Shown here in pieces: positions 19,758 to 26,902 of a stretch of DNA of 52,095 nucleotides; positions within the stretch are counted from its first letter, which is position 1; the number at the start of each line of letters is the position of its first letter. Source of the stretch: an uncultured Clostridia bacterium (lineage in GTDB: Bacteria > Bacillota > Clostridia > TANB77 > CAG-508); the NCBI GenBank assembly GCA_949045875.1, contig CARPYP010000004.1:1-52095 (forward strand), given 5' to 3'. The notes beneath the pieces were generated by a model that made no database searches, had not been told where the DNA came from, and worked only from the letters and a program-made list of their open reading frames with translations. The position numbers were made by a program, and so were the translations under genes.

Positions 19758-19883
19758 TTATATTGTTGAACTCATAGCCTTATGATGTTTCAAATAATCC
19801 ATTGCACTTAAATATGTTAGTCCTTTTGCTTTTGCATTCTTTATATACTTTTCTGCTTCTGATTTAGTCCAGTTTCGTTTCAT
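19758..19883 (-). CDS. Small phage protein, 41 residues
   Basis: ATG 19883 follows AGGAGG seven bases upstream and overlaps the end of the DUF4406 gene. The product is short and basic (MKRNWTKSEAEKYIKNAKAK). Strong ribosome site and tight packing in the late operon support it. Function unknown. Confidence 0.6.
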   Translation of the reverse strand: MKRNWTKSEAEKYIKNAKAKGLTYLSAMDYLKHHKAMSSTI

Positions 19884-20226
19884 TTAATTTCCTCCTAATA
19901 CTTTTTATATTTGTTTCTGTATCGTTAAAGAAATCGCTGTATAATGTTTTTATTCCATACTCTCTTGCCACTTGATGTTCTATTCTACAACCTCTCGCTT
20001 CTCTCCAATTATCGCACATATATATTGCATCAACATCTTTCATAGCACTTATTGATTTTCCTAAATAATATACTCCTATATTACAATCTTCTGGTGCTTC
20101 TTCTGTAAATATTGTGTCTATTACTTCTATGTGCATTTTATTAAATTTCCCTATTATTTCTTCTCTTTCTTTTCTTATTTGTTCTTCTGTTTTATTTCTC
20201 ATTGGTTGACTTATCATTACTTTCAT
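19864..20226 (-). CDS. DUF4406 protein (nucleoside 2-deoxyribosyltransferase-like fold)
   Basis: The 120-residue protein begins MKVMISQPMRNKTEEQIRKE and contains ISAMKDVDAIYMCDNWREAR and GCRIEHQVAREYGIKTLYSD, diagnostic of DUF4406, a family related to nucleoside deoxyribosyltransferases found in phages. It is the first gene of the late operon. The DxxY..D..WxxARGCxxEH pattern is intact. Confidence 0.85.
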   Translation of the reverse strand: MKVMISQPMRNKTEEQIRKEREEIIGKFNKMHIEVIDTIFTEEAPEDCNIGVYYLGKSISAMKDVDAIYMCDNWREARGCRIEHQVAREYGIKTLYSDFFNDTETNIKSIRRKLNETKLD

Positions 20227-20583
20227 ACATATACCTTCTTTCTTTTATACTGTTCAATACTGTTCAGAACTGTTCAGTTTTTCTATAAACACTATGTAAT
20301 GATATACGGACTTTCAACCTCTTGCTTTACTCTTTGGCTATTTTATATCACTACATACTATTTATACGGCATTGGCTAAGCAAAGGTTTTTATGCTTATT
20401 TAAAGAAATGAAAGGAGGTCACTATACCGAATTATTATGTGACATACCTTGTTCTACCAATTATTGAGCTATATATTTAGTGATTCTTGAAAACGCAACC
20501 AAGCGACTACACCTTATGAGGTTTATTGTAGTTCTTCTTCGACTTTTCGTTTTTCGTCAGTCTGCACATAACGCTAATTAAAA
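20227..20583. other. Late-operon control region, no protein gene seen
   Basis: About 357 bases without a credible gene. It holds three phased repeats (20249-20276), a stem GTCAC/GTGAC around 20418-20443, a segment resembling a tRNA D-arm on the minus strand (about 20448-20472), and a hairpin with CTAC/GTAG and ACCT/AGGT stems (about 20506-20532). Together these suggest a late promoter with regulatory RNA structure. I could not fold a complete tRNA here. Confidence 0.5.
20249..20276 (-). promoter_or_regulatory. Three 10-bp-phased repeats upstream of the late operon
   Basis: ACTGTTCA occurs at 20249, 20259 and 20269, exactly one helical turn apart, 23-50 bases upstream of the DUF4406 start. 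On the coding strand the unit is TGAACAGT. Phased identical sites at the head of the structural operon are likely binding sites for an activator, plausibly the DUF1492/ArpU-like regulator encoded at 21145-21553. Confidence 0.6.
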
Positions 20584-20754
20584 TTAATTTCTTATTTTTC
20601 TAATAACATATACAACTGCACCTATTATTAAGGCTATAAACCAGTATATTGCAACAGTAAATTCTGTATTAAATATTTGATTTATTGCGTCTACTAATAT
20701 GTTATCTAAATTAAACCATGTTAATATCCATGCTATTATCATTGTTCCTATCAT
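20584..20754 (-). CDS. Small phage membrane protein, 56 residues
   Basis: ATG 20754 overlaps the upstream stop as ATGA. The protein has two hydrophobic segments, residues 2-13 (IGTMIIAWILTW) and 34-52 (VAIYWFIALIIGAVVYVI), with a basic tail. It may be a small membrane factor; its function is not recognised. Confidence 0.6.
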   Translation of the reverse strand: MIGTMIIAWILTWFNLDNILVDAINQIFNTEFTVAIYWFIALIIGAVVYVIRKIRN

Positions 20755-20897
20755 TTAATACACTCTTTTTCTTTACACTTATAAACTGTTTTATCAAAAT
20801 AAATACAATTTTTACATTTTAGCAGTTCTTTTATTGCTTTTTCTCTCTTATTTTCTTCATCTATTTCTCCAGCTAATATACTTCCTTTATTTTTCAT
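20751..20897 (-). CDS. Small cysteine-containing phage protein, 48 residues
   Basis: The frame starts at ATG 20897 with AAGGTG upstream and ends in an ATGA overlap with the membrane protein. It contains LKCKNCIYFDKTVYKCKEKEC, four cysteines in a zinc-ribbon-like pattern. Small proteins of this kind are common in phage early-late junctions. Function unknown. Confidence 0.6.
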   Translation of the reverse strand: MKNKGSILAGEIDEENKREKAIKELLKCKNCIYFDKTVYKCKEKECIK

Positions 20898-20920
20898 AGA
20901 TACACCTTCTTTTGCGTACT

Positions 20921-20948
20921 AAAAAAGAACCTAACTTTTGTTAAGTTC
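20921..20948 (-). terminator. Rho-independent terminator of the early operon
   Basis: On the minus strand GAACTTAAC and GTTAGGTTC form a stem of nine pairs (one G-T) around an AAAA loop, followed by TTTTTT. It lies downstream of the late regulator and before the small genes at 20.6-20.9 kb. Confidence 0.75.
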
Positions 20949-20962
20949 TTCTCTAGTTTTAT

Positions 20963-21040
20963 TTACCATTTTATAATAGAAGATAAAGTTACTTGGTTCA
21001 TTGTTACACTATCATAATTCATTTGTTTTATTTTTATCAT
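20963..21040 (-). CDS. Possible 25-residue peptide from a duplicated gene start
   Basis: The ribosome site and first codons (MIKIKQMNYDSVTM) are a near copy of the start of the gene at 21566-21871 (MMKIKQTNYDSVTM). The frame then ends after 25 residues. It is probably a remnant of a partial duplication rather than a working gene. Confidence 0.35.
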   Translation of the reverse strand: MIKIKQMNYDSVTMNQVTLSSIIKW

Positions 21041-21144
21041 CTCCGCTTCTCTTTAATAATGAGATATTTTCCATATCTGTAACTTTTTCATTTTAATTAA
21101 AACATTTTTTTATGGTGCTATTCAAGACCAAAAAGGTGCTTTTT

Positions 21145-21553
21145 TTATAATTTTGCATATTCTTTTATTGCTTTTTTTATTAATGCTTTAGTGTATCTAT
21201 ATGTTTTATCTATTTCAACCGATACCTCTTCTATTTTCATGCCTTGTACAAATCTTAACTCTAGTATGTTTTTATGTGGCTGATTTACTAATTTTATTTT
21301 TTGTGTTATTTTTATTAAATTTTCTTCCTCTTCTTCCATTATCTCTATATGTTCTGATATTAAATCTAATAACTTTGCTATGTTTTTAGCTATCTTGTCA
21401 TCATCTGAGCTACCGTTTTGGCATGTCTGATAATGTAGAAGATACATTTATTAATTTATCTTTAGTATCTGCTATTTGTCTTAATTTTATATTTTCTAAT
21501 TTTTTGCTATGTAAATATGAATATAATTCTTTTTTGGCATCATATTCTATCAT
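21145..21553 (-). CDS. Late transcription regulator (DUF1492, ArpU/RinA-like sigma fold), +1 CGG site
   Basis: ATG 21553 follows GAAGGAG. Zero frame reads MIEYDAKKELYSYLHSKKLE through to LSDMPK, then CGG (21415-21413) and TAG. Skipping C gives GSSDDDKIAKNI and continues to 21145, restoring the DUF1492 hallmark LSDMPKGSS. The C-terminal half has the sigma-region-4-like HTH (ILELRFVQGMKIEEVSVEID). Total length is 3n+1 (135 residues). This family activates phage late transcription, so late gene expression here should depend on the frameshift. Confidence 0.9.
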
Positions 21554-21565
21554 ATGTACTCCTTC

Positions 21566-21871
21566 CTACAAATTTTTAAGATATTTTCTATTCTTCTGTC
21601 TCTCCTTATAATATCTGTTTTTCCATTTTCTTCTACTTTGCATTAGTTTATGTTGTCCCTTGCCTAGTTCTTTTACTTTGTTTTCTAGTTGTCCTATGTA
21701 TTGTTTAATACTATTGTAATTATTTAATTGCTTTTGTAGTAACTCTTCTACGCTTTCTTCATGGTCATTGTATATTGGTTCACATTCATTTTCTAGCCAA
21801 TATAATGCTTCTTCTATTTCTTTATTTTGCATTGTTACACTATCATAATTCGTTTGTTTTATTTTCATCAT
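21566..21871 (-). CDS. Coiled-coil phage protein
   Basis: A protein of about 101 residues, strongly charged, with a predicted coiled coil (QLNNYNSIKQYIGQLENKVK) and a very basic end (RRKWKNRYYKERQKNRKYLK). ATG 21871 aligns with the duplicated start at 21040; GTG 21877 is an alternative. Function unknown. Confidence 0.6.
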   Translation of the reverse strand: MMKIKQTNYDSVTMQNKEIEEALYWLENECEPIYNDHEESVEELLQKQLNNYNSIKQYIGQLENKVKELGKGQHKLMQSRRKWKNRYYKERQKNRKYLKNL

Positions 21872-22068
21872 CTCCACTTCTCTTTAATTCTAAAAAATCT
21901 CTTCCAAAAATCAATCATATTATCAAATATTTCACACATTTCTTCCATAAACGGTGAACCTATTTCGATTGTGAGATTTATAATATTCTTTGAAATCCAT
22001 ATGACGAAATATATTGGCATAAGTAATAAAACTAATATCATAAATAATATGTCTTTCATTTTCTTCAC
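21868..22068 (-). CDS. Small single-pass membrane protein
   Basis: The 66-residue protein has a hydrophobic N-terminal segment (DILFMILVLLLMPIYFVIWI) and a charged cytoplasmic tail. It overlaps both neighbours by four bases, indicating translational coupling in the early operon. Function unknown. Confidence 0.6.
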   Translation of the reverse strand: MKKMKDILFMILVLLLMPIYFVIWISKNIINLTIEIGSPFMEEMCEIFDNMIDFWKRFFRIKEKWR

Positions 22069-22283
22069 TTCCTTTGACTTTCTAAATATTTCAATATAGC
22101 TTTCTCAACTACAGCTAATGCTTCATAACTACTTATATATCTTCCTGCGTGCCTATTTCTCATCTCACTTCTTATTATTCTTATTCTGTGATTATATCTA
22201 CTCTTATATATTTCTGCTAATTTATATTTATTTAATCCGCTTCTCCATAAAGAAATAATTTCTTTGTCTACCAATACTAACAC
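22065..22283 (-). CDS. Small DNA-binding-like phage protein
   Basis: The 72-residue basic protein contains a helix-turn-helix-like stretch (KEIISLWRSGLNKYKLAEIY). It probably binds nucleic acid, but no family is certain. It is packed in the early operon. Confidence 0.55.
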   Translation of the reverse strand: MLVLVDKEIISLWRSGLNKYKLAEIYKSRYNHRIRIIRSEMRNRHAGRYISSYEALAVVEKAILKYLESQRK

Positions 22284-22339
22284 CTCTTTAGATGTAGTAT
22301 GTCTATTTTTTATATAATTTTTCTATTTTTTTCTTGTTT

Positions 22340-23107
22340 TTATGCTGTAAATTTATTAACAAAATATATTTGCCCTTTTCCTGTAACCTTAGTTGTTTTA
22401 CTCACACTTACATGTCCATCTGAATGAGTTATACTTGTTTCTTTTATTTGGAATAATCCTAAATTCATTGCTTTCTGTGTAGGCATATTATAGTCAGTTC
22501 CTTTTCTACTTATTAAATAATCATTATCTCTTAACCATTGAAATAATCTATTTTGCCCTATCTCATGTCCATTTTGTTTTAATATCTTCGCTAATTCTCC
22601 TACCAATATTGATGTTTTGCTAGTTTCTACACTATCTGCGAATAACACCTTTGGTTTTTGTTTTTCTATTGTACCCTCTAACTGCTTATTTTCTTGTCTT
22701 AACTTTTCTACTTTTGCATTAAGTACATTCATGGCTTTTAGTATAAGTTCGTCTTCATTCATGTTTTCTTCGCCTGCTATATATCCTCCAGTTTGCCTTA
22801 TTGCTGGTAATATTTCATCTGTTACTATATCTTGAAATCTCCTTGCAATTTCATTTTCTGCCTTAAAGCATAATTTATAAAATATGTTTTCTGGTATATA
22901 CTCAGGTATTTTTCCATTTTCCCCACAAGTGGGGAAACCAAATTCTTTTAAATATCCTGCTACTCTTTCCCACCTTATATATTCAATTCCATTTTTTACT
23001 TGTATAAATCCTAACCCTCTTACTATATCTTCTGTATTTAATTGTGCTACTCCCTTATTGTCTTGATAACCTCTTACATTTTTTATAACCATAATTTTAT
23101 TTTCCAT
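22340..23107 (-). CDS. Phage antirepressor with BRO-like N-terminus and KilA-C domain
   Basis: The 255-residue protein starts with a BRO-N-like domain (NKGVAQLNTEDIVRGLGFIQ to ARRFQDIVTDEILPAIRQTG, residues 16-108), then a coiled linker, then a KilA-C/ANT domain (SILVGELAKILKQNGHEIGQ, LFQWLRDNDYLISRKGTDYN; residues 165-250). Such antirepressors counteract CI-type repressors during induction or superinfection. It has no CGG, so unlike the repressor it can be made without frameshifting. Confidence 0.88.
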   Translation of the reverse strand: MENKIMVIKNVRGYQDNKGVAQLNTEDIVRGLGFIQVKNGIEYIRWERVAGYLKEFGFPTCGENGKIPEYIPENIFYKLCFKAENEIARRFQDIVTDEILPAIRQTGGYIAGEENMNEDELILKAMNVLNAKVEKLRQENKQLEGTIEKQKPKVLFADSVETSKTSILVGELAKILKQNGHEIGQNRLFQWLRDNDYLISRKGTDYNMPTQKAMNLGLFQIKETSITHSDGHVSVSKTTKVTGKGQIYFVNKFTA

Positions 23108-23450
23108 ATATATAATTCATTCCCCTCTTTCTTTTATTTTCTCTTATTAGCATTACTAATCTTTCTACTTCTTCACACATTGCTTGTGTAAATGTTCCTT
23201 TAAACCAAGCCTTGTTATATTCTTCTGGTAATTGTTCCCACTCTTCTTGAGATATAGAAGGAGAAAAGTACAAGTCATCAAAATTTACTTTGTTTATATC
23301 TCCATCTCTAAATGGTATAAACCCCCTTGTTCTTGTTTCTATTTCTCCATTATCATAAGTTATTGTCTTTTCTATATCATATATGTCATATCTTGCTTGA
23401 AATGGGTCATTGCTTTTTGTTACCTTATATCCATTTCTTAAAATTTCCAT
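23097..23450 (-). CDS. Phage hypothetical protein
   Basis: A 117-residue protein starting at ATG 23450 (MEILRNGYKVTKSND); the frame extends four codons farther upstream. It contains SISQEEWEQLPEEYNKAWFK, and ends in a basic tail overlapping the antirepressor start. No domain recognised. Confidence 0.6.
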   Translation of the reverse strand: MEILRNGYKVTKSNDPFQARYDIYDIEKTITYDNGEIETRTRGFIPFRDGDINKVNFDDLYFSPSISQEEWEQLPEEYNKAWFKGTFTQAMCEEVERLVMLIRENKRKRGMNYIYGK

Positions 23451-23557
23451 AATAAAATACACCTATCCTTTCAAATATTCTTCACTACTACTTGAAAAAA
23501 TACGTGTTTTGCCTTATAATAAATATAAGGATTACTTTTCCAAGTAGTTCAATACTT

Positions 23558-23593
23558 GATACAGTGTTTCAGTTTGGCGACAGACACTGTATC
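23558..23593. terminator. Perfect 10-bp inverted repeat between early genes
   Basis: GATACAGTGT at 23558-23567 and ACACTGTATC at 23584-23593 form a perfect stem with a 16-base loop, followed on the plus strand by a T-rich run. It lies just downstream of the ribbon-helix-helix gene, so it may terminate or be a regulator site. Confidence 0.5.
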
Positions 23594-23600
23594 TCCTTTT

Positions 23601-23732
23601 TTATTTATCTAAGTATTCAGAACATATCATTCTTACTAATGCTGCTAAAGAAATACTTTTCTTCTTTGCTTCTTCTTGTAATTTCTCATACAATTCAGAT
23701 GGCATTGTCATATTTAAAACTTTATCATTCAT
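23601..23732 (-). CDS. Ribbon-helix-helix regulator (Arc/CopG type), 43 residues
   Basis: The frame from ATG 23732 (strong GGGAGGAG site) encodes VLNMTMPSELYEKLQEEAKK followed by SISLAALVRMICSEYL, a complete ribbon-helix-helix fold: beta strand, helix, turn and helix. These dimers repress by binding direct repeats, and two ACTATTGA repeats lie in its own promoter. Confidence 0.8.
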   Translation of the reverse strand: MNDKVLNMTMPSELYEKLQEEAKKKSISLAALVRMICSEYLDK

Positions 23733-23766
23733 ACTATCTCCTCCCTTTTTATTGTTCTTTAATATT

Positions 23767-23795
23767 ATTTTACTACAACTTCAATAGTAAGTCAA
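23767..23795 (-). promoter_or_regulatory. Promoter and operator of the ribbon-helix-helix gene
   Basis: Minus-strand TTGACT (23795-23790) and TAAAAT (23772-23767) are separated by exactly 17 bases. The -35 region and spacer contain two direct copies of ACTATTGA, 11 bases apart, a plausible operator for the protein encoded immediately downstream. Confidence 0.7.
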
Positions 23796-23926
23796 TAGTA
23801 TTTTTGATGTTTTTTTAATTTCTCCAAACTAAGTATTTTATTAAGTTTTCAAGGTACATTTTATTTGATTTTAATTTCCTAACATCTTCCCAATATCAGC
23901 AAAACGTTTTATTTTACTGTGTTAGC

Positions 23927-24010
23927 TTATTTGACTGATGATTTATTTGATGTTACCGACACCGATGTCGCTACCATATTGATTCTTTTTTTCTTTTGTT
24001 TTTCTTTCAT
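23927..24010 (-). CDS. Possible 27-residue basic peptide
   Basis: The frame starts at ATG 24010 in an ATGA overlap with the previous small gene and reads MKEKQKKKRINMVATSVSVT. Overlap supports translation; no function is apparent. Confidence 0.35.
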   Translation of the reverse strand: MKEKQKKKRINMVATSVSVTSNKSSVK

Positions 24011-24183
24011 TGTTTGTCTCCTTTCACAATTTCTAAAATTTCTTCTGCATATTCTTTTTTGTTTCTGTAATATTCTTTTATTAAAATTATATTAGTATCT
24101 AATCCTTTTTCACTATTTTCTATATCTTTTTCTAACTTCTCTATTAGCTTTTGTTTATATTCTTCTATTTCTTTATTTTGCAT
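24007..24183 (-). CDS. Small coiled-coil phage protein, 58 residues
   Basis: ATG 24183 has a GGAGG site and overlaps the upstream gene. The product is charged and helical (MQNKEIEEYKQKLIEKLEKD). Unknown function. Confidence 0.6.
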   Translation of the reverse strand: MQNKEIEEYKQKLIEKLEKDIENSEKGLDTNIILIKEYYRNKKEYAEEILEIVKGDKQ

Positions 24184-24583
24184 TGTTATACCTCCATAAT
24201 TGCAATGTTGATTTATAGAATAGCTCTATTGCTTCTTTACTTGTTTTTATTGTTTTAGGACACCAATAAGCAATTTCATCTAATTTTTTTATACTGCCTA
24301 TATTTCCACCTTTTTCTTGGTATTCTCTATATGTTTGTTGTAATTGTATATTTTGTTTTTGTTGTATCATTGTTTTTATTGCACCTAAAACATAATTTGC
24401 TTTATCACAACAACAAGTAAATCCTTCTTCTTTTCTAAAATGTTCTTCAAAAAATGTTTTTACTATATAATCTCCATTTAAACATTGAGAATAAAACCAA
24501 TATTTATCATATCCATCTTGTTCTGCTACTTTTGAAATATTTTCTATAACTTGTTTTAAATTTTCTTCTATCTTGTCTTCCAT
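24173..24583 (-). CDS. Phage hypothetical protein
   Basis: The 136-residue protein has an acidic N-terminal helix and a cysteine cluster (GFTCCCDKANYVLGAIKTMI). Function is not recognised. It sits in the early operon with a ribosome site GGAGGGAAT upstream. Confidence 0.6.
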   Translation of the reverse strand: MEDKIEENLKQVIENISKVAEQDGYDKYWFYSQCLNGDYIVKTFFEEHFRKEEGFTCCCDKANYVLGAIKTMIQQKQNIQLQQTYREYQEKGGNIGSIKKLDEIAYWCPKTIKTSKEAIELFYKSTLQLWRYNNAK

Positions 24584-24634
24584 ATTCCCTCCTACTCAAA
24601 ATCTTTTTCTTTTATATTATTTTCTATTTCTTCT

Positions 24635-24938
24635 TTACTTTGCATTTTGTACCTCCAATATCTCTAATATTTCTAGTATGTAATATTCTTTTCCGCTTCT
24701 CTGCTCCCCAGCCTTGCTTTCCATTCCCTATTCCGATTTCTACTCTACATTGCATTTTAGGATTATTTTTTCTATATCCATTTTTGAATATAACTGTTTT
24801 GCAAAATCTACCTTCGCCTGTTCTTAATTTATATAATAATTTATCTAAATCAAATGGTATATCACTTTTAAGTAATCTCTTAGTCCAATATGGCTTTATT
24901 TCTCTATATTCTTCAAGTTTTTCTTTTCTTAAAATCAT
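24635..24938 (-). CDS. ASCH-like phage protein, +1 CGG site
   Basis: The protein reads LRKEKLEEYREIKPYWTKRL, RFCKTVIFKNGYRKNNPKMQ and IGIGNGKQGWGAEK, a pattern of small phage ASCH-fold proteins. CGG at 24695-24693 follows GWGAEK. The +1 frame gives GKEYYILEILEILEV, matching the usual final beta strand, and stops at 24635. The zero frame gives RKRILHTRNIRD and a stop at 24624. Homologous residues (LPIKKKWFD) continue upstream of ATG 24938 without a standard start codon, so the true start is unclear. ASCH domains probably bind RNA. Confidence 0.75.
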
Positions 24939-24967
24939 ATCAAACCATTTTTTCTTTATTGGTAATA

Positions 24968-25213
24968 CTAGCCTTGCTTGTTCTCCACCTTTTCGTTATA
25001 ATCTTTTACTACTTGCTTCCATTTTTTATTTTTATTAACTCTATAAAGTGCTTGTGTCAAATTTATGATATAGTAGACTGGGTATGATATTATTCCTATC
25101 TTATACAAAATGTCACTTAAAATGTCTTTCCATGTTATGTTTGTATAAGGCATATTTTTTATCATTGTGTATTTATGTATATCTTTTAATATTCCCCATA
25201 TTATTTTTAACAT
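24968..25213 (-). CDS. Phage hypothetical protein, 81 residues
   Basis: The protein is basic with a hydrophobic centre (YKIGIISYPVYYIINLTQAL) that could be one membrane segment. It is tightly packed in the early operon. No family recognised. Confidence 0.5.
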   Translation of the reverse strand: MLKIIWGILKDIHKYTMIKNMPYTNITWKDILSDILYKIGIISYPVYYIINLTQALYRVNKNKKWKQVVKDYNEKVENKQG

Positions 25214-25215
25214 CT

Positions 25216-25515
25216 CTATTCTCCTTCTACTTTATTTTCAAAATATTGTTTATTACATGTGTATAATTGGTCGTAGTCTTTTTCACATTCACAATTACAA
25301 TTAGAACATTTTAATTCAAATTCGCAATCTGTAAATTCTTGTAACATCTCATCTATCATTTTGTCTTTCTTTTCTATTTCTTTTTGTTGTTCTTTAAATG
25401 CTTGAACGAACTTATATATTAGATTTCCTATTCCCGTATCTTGTTCTGTCGCACTGCTTATAGCTGACATAGTATAACTGTAATTTTCTAATGCTTTTAT
25501 ATCTTCTTCTGTCAT
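25216..25515 (-). CDS. Cysteine-rich phage hypothetical protein
   Basis: The 99-residue acidic protein carries a C-terminal cluster CEFELKCSNCNCECEKDYDQ that could bind zinc, after a coiled-coil region. Unknown function. Confidence 0.6.
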   Translation of the reverse strand: MTEEDIKALENYSYTMSAISSATEQDTGIGNLIYKFVQAFKEQQKEIEKKDKMIDEMLQEFTDCEFELKCSNCNCECEKDYDQLYTCNKQYFENKVEGE

Positions 25516-25518
25516 AGT

Positions 25519-25977
25519 TTATTCCTCCTTCAATAATTCTAAGTTGTCTGTTGTATTTCCTATTACTTCTCCAGCTGTTTTTACATAATCAACGCATAAA
25601 GTTCCTTTTATATTGTTTTTAATAACATAAGAGGCTGTTTCTTCTTTCCACATTACAATAAAATTTTCATAATATATTTCATTTGTTTTATGATTTTGTA
25701 GTGTATATTTTATTATATCCTCTGAATATATTTCTTTTCCATTTTTATCTTTTAAGCCTGTATATTGTCCTACTGTTTCTGGTATTACTTCTATCATATA
25801 GACTTCGTAGTCATCTCTTTTTATGTGGTCATTTACTTGTAAGCAGATATAATATCTGCCTTCATCAATTATTAAATCTCCATAATACCACTCATTGCTT
25901 GCTATTCCTTTTCCTCTAAATTTATATTCATTATCTTTATTCCTCCACTTTGTAACAATTTTGTTCATACATTTCAT
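25519..25977 (-). CDS. YopX family phage protein
   Basis: The 152-residue protein includes KFRGKGIASNEWYYGDLIID and the diagnostic IPETVGQYTGLKDKNGKEIY (residues 84-104), then the SEDIIKY segment, the YopX beta-barrel pattern found in SPbeta and many Bacillota phages. Its role is unknown. An alternative start is ATG 25968. Confidence 0.9.
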   Translation of the reverse strand: MKCMNKIVTKWRNKDNEYKFRGKGIASNEWYYGDLIIDEGRYYICLQVNDHIKRDDYEVYMIEVIPETVGQYTGLKDKNGKEIYSEDIIKYTLQNHKTNEIYYENFIVMWKEETASYVIKNNIKGTLCVDYVKTAGEVIGNTTDNLELLKEE

Positions 25978-26278
25978 GTGTTAATATTGTTCTTATTTTT
26001 ACTACTTCTAAAGACATACCATTTATAATATGATTTCTTACAAGCAATTTTTCTTTACCACTTGCAACTTTATCTTTGCATACTTCCATTCCATTTACAT
26101 AGTCTCCTACTTCTATTAAATCTATTATGTTTTTAGAGTGTTTTATCATATCTTTTATGTCTATCCAAATCGAATTTTCTAAGTGTACTGTATTTTCTAT
26201 CATTCCTACTACTCTGTCCACTTTATCAATTATTCCTTCTTTAGTTCTTACCCATTCTCCAATTTCAATTTCACTCAT
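25937..26278 (-). CDS. Phage hypothetical protein (YopX-neighbour type)
   Basis: The 113-residue protein starts EIGEWVRTKEGIIDKVDRVV and includes VRNHIINGMSLEVVKIRTIL; such SH3-like proteins with GxYVRTxxGxI openings accompany YopX in clostridial phages. It overlaps YopX by 41 bases. Function unknown. Confidence 0.65.
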   Translation of the reverse strand: MSEIEIGEWVRTKEGIIDKVDRVVGMIENTVHLENSIWIDIKDMIKHSKNIIDLIEVGDYVNGMEVCKDKVASGKEKLLVRNHIINGMSLEVVKIRTILTHEMYEQNCYKVEE

Positions 26279-26582
26279 TTTTTTCCTCCAATAATTTTTT
26301 TAAGATGTTTATATCGGCATTATGTGCTATTTCTTGTCCTTTATATAAACTGTCATTATCTGCTATAATAATCTTTTCTTCTATACACATAGTTGATAAA
26401 TCTCTGCTTCTTTTTATTTCTCTTATTACTTCCTTTATTGCTTCTTTAGGTATAGAATTTTTTAATGCTTGTAATATTATTTCTAATTTCTTAGCTGCTT
26501 CTATTTGTGTATTACCTAGTGTTTTCCATTCTTTTGATATTTTTTCAAAATATTTTATAACTTCTTCTAATTCTTTACTCAT
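26271..26582 (-). CDS. Phage hypothetical protein, helical
   Basis: The 103-residue protein is helical and charged (IKYFEKISKEWKTLGNTQIE), overlapping the next gene by eight bases. No family recognised. Confidence 0.55.
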   Translation of the reverse strand: MSKELEEVIKYFEKISKEWKTLGNTQIEAAKKLEIILQALKNSIPKEAIKEVIREIKRSRDLSTMCIEEKIIIADNDSLYKGQEIAHNADINILKKLLEEKNE

Positions 26583-26607
26583 TTTCTACCTCTTTTTTTA
26601 GTCATAA

Positions 26608-26889
26608 TCATTTTCTATTTTCTCTTGTTAAAAGTATTCTTATTAAATATTTCTTATGTTCTATTTCTTCATCTTTTAATTCTATTATTGCTTCTTTTGA
26701 TTTTAATAACTTATAGTAAAAATATGTTTGTATTGCTATAATTACGTCTAATCCTGCTACTAGAAAATAAGTGTAATCTTTGTCTATTATTGCTATTACT
26801 ATACATATTATCGCTAGTAATACTTGTACTATAATTTCTTTTATCTTTATTTTATTTAACTTTGTTTTTTCTTTCCATTTTTCTTTCAC
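26608..26889 (-). CDS. Small two-segment membrane protein
   Basis: The 93-residue protein has two hydrophobic helices (IIVQVLLAIICIVIAII near 18-34; YFLVAGLDVIIAIQTYFYY near 41-60) between charged ends. Phage-encoded; function unknown. Confidence 0.6.
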   Translation of the reverse strand: MKEKWKEKTKLNKIKIKEIIVQVLLAIICIVIAIIDKDYTYFLVAGLDVIIAIQTYFYYKLLKSKEAIIELKDEEIEHKKYLIRILLTRENRK

Positions 26890-26902
26890 AGTTTTATCCT
26901 TT

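Noticed and set aside
20420..20500. A phage-encoded tRNA that reads CGG
   Set aside because: Only a D-arm-like piece is visible. I could not form anticodon and T-arms on either strand, so I do not annotate a tRNA.
20949..21144. A second working copy of the coiled-coil gene
   Set aside because: Only the start is duplicated; the frame ends after 25 residues.
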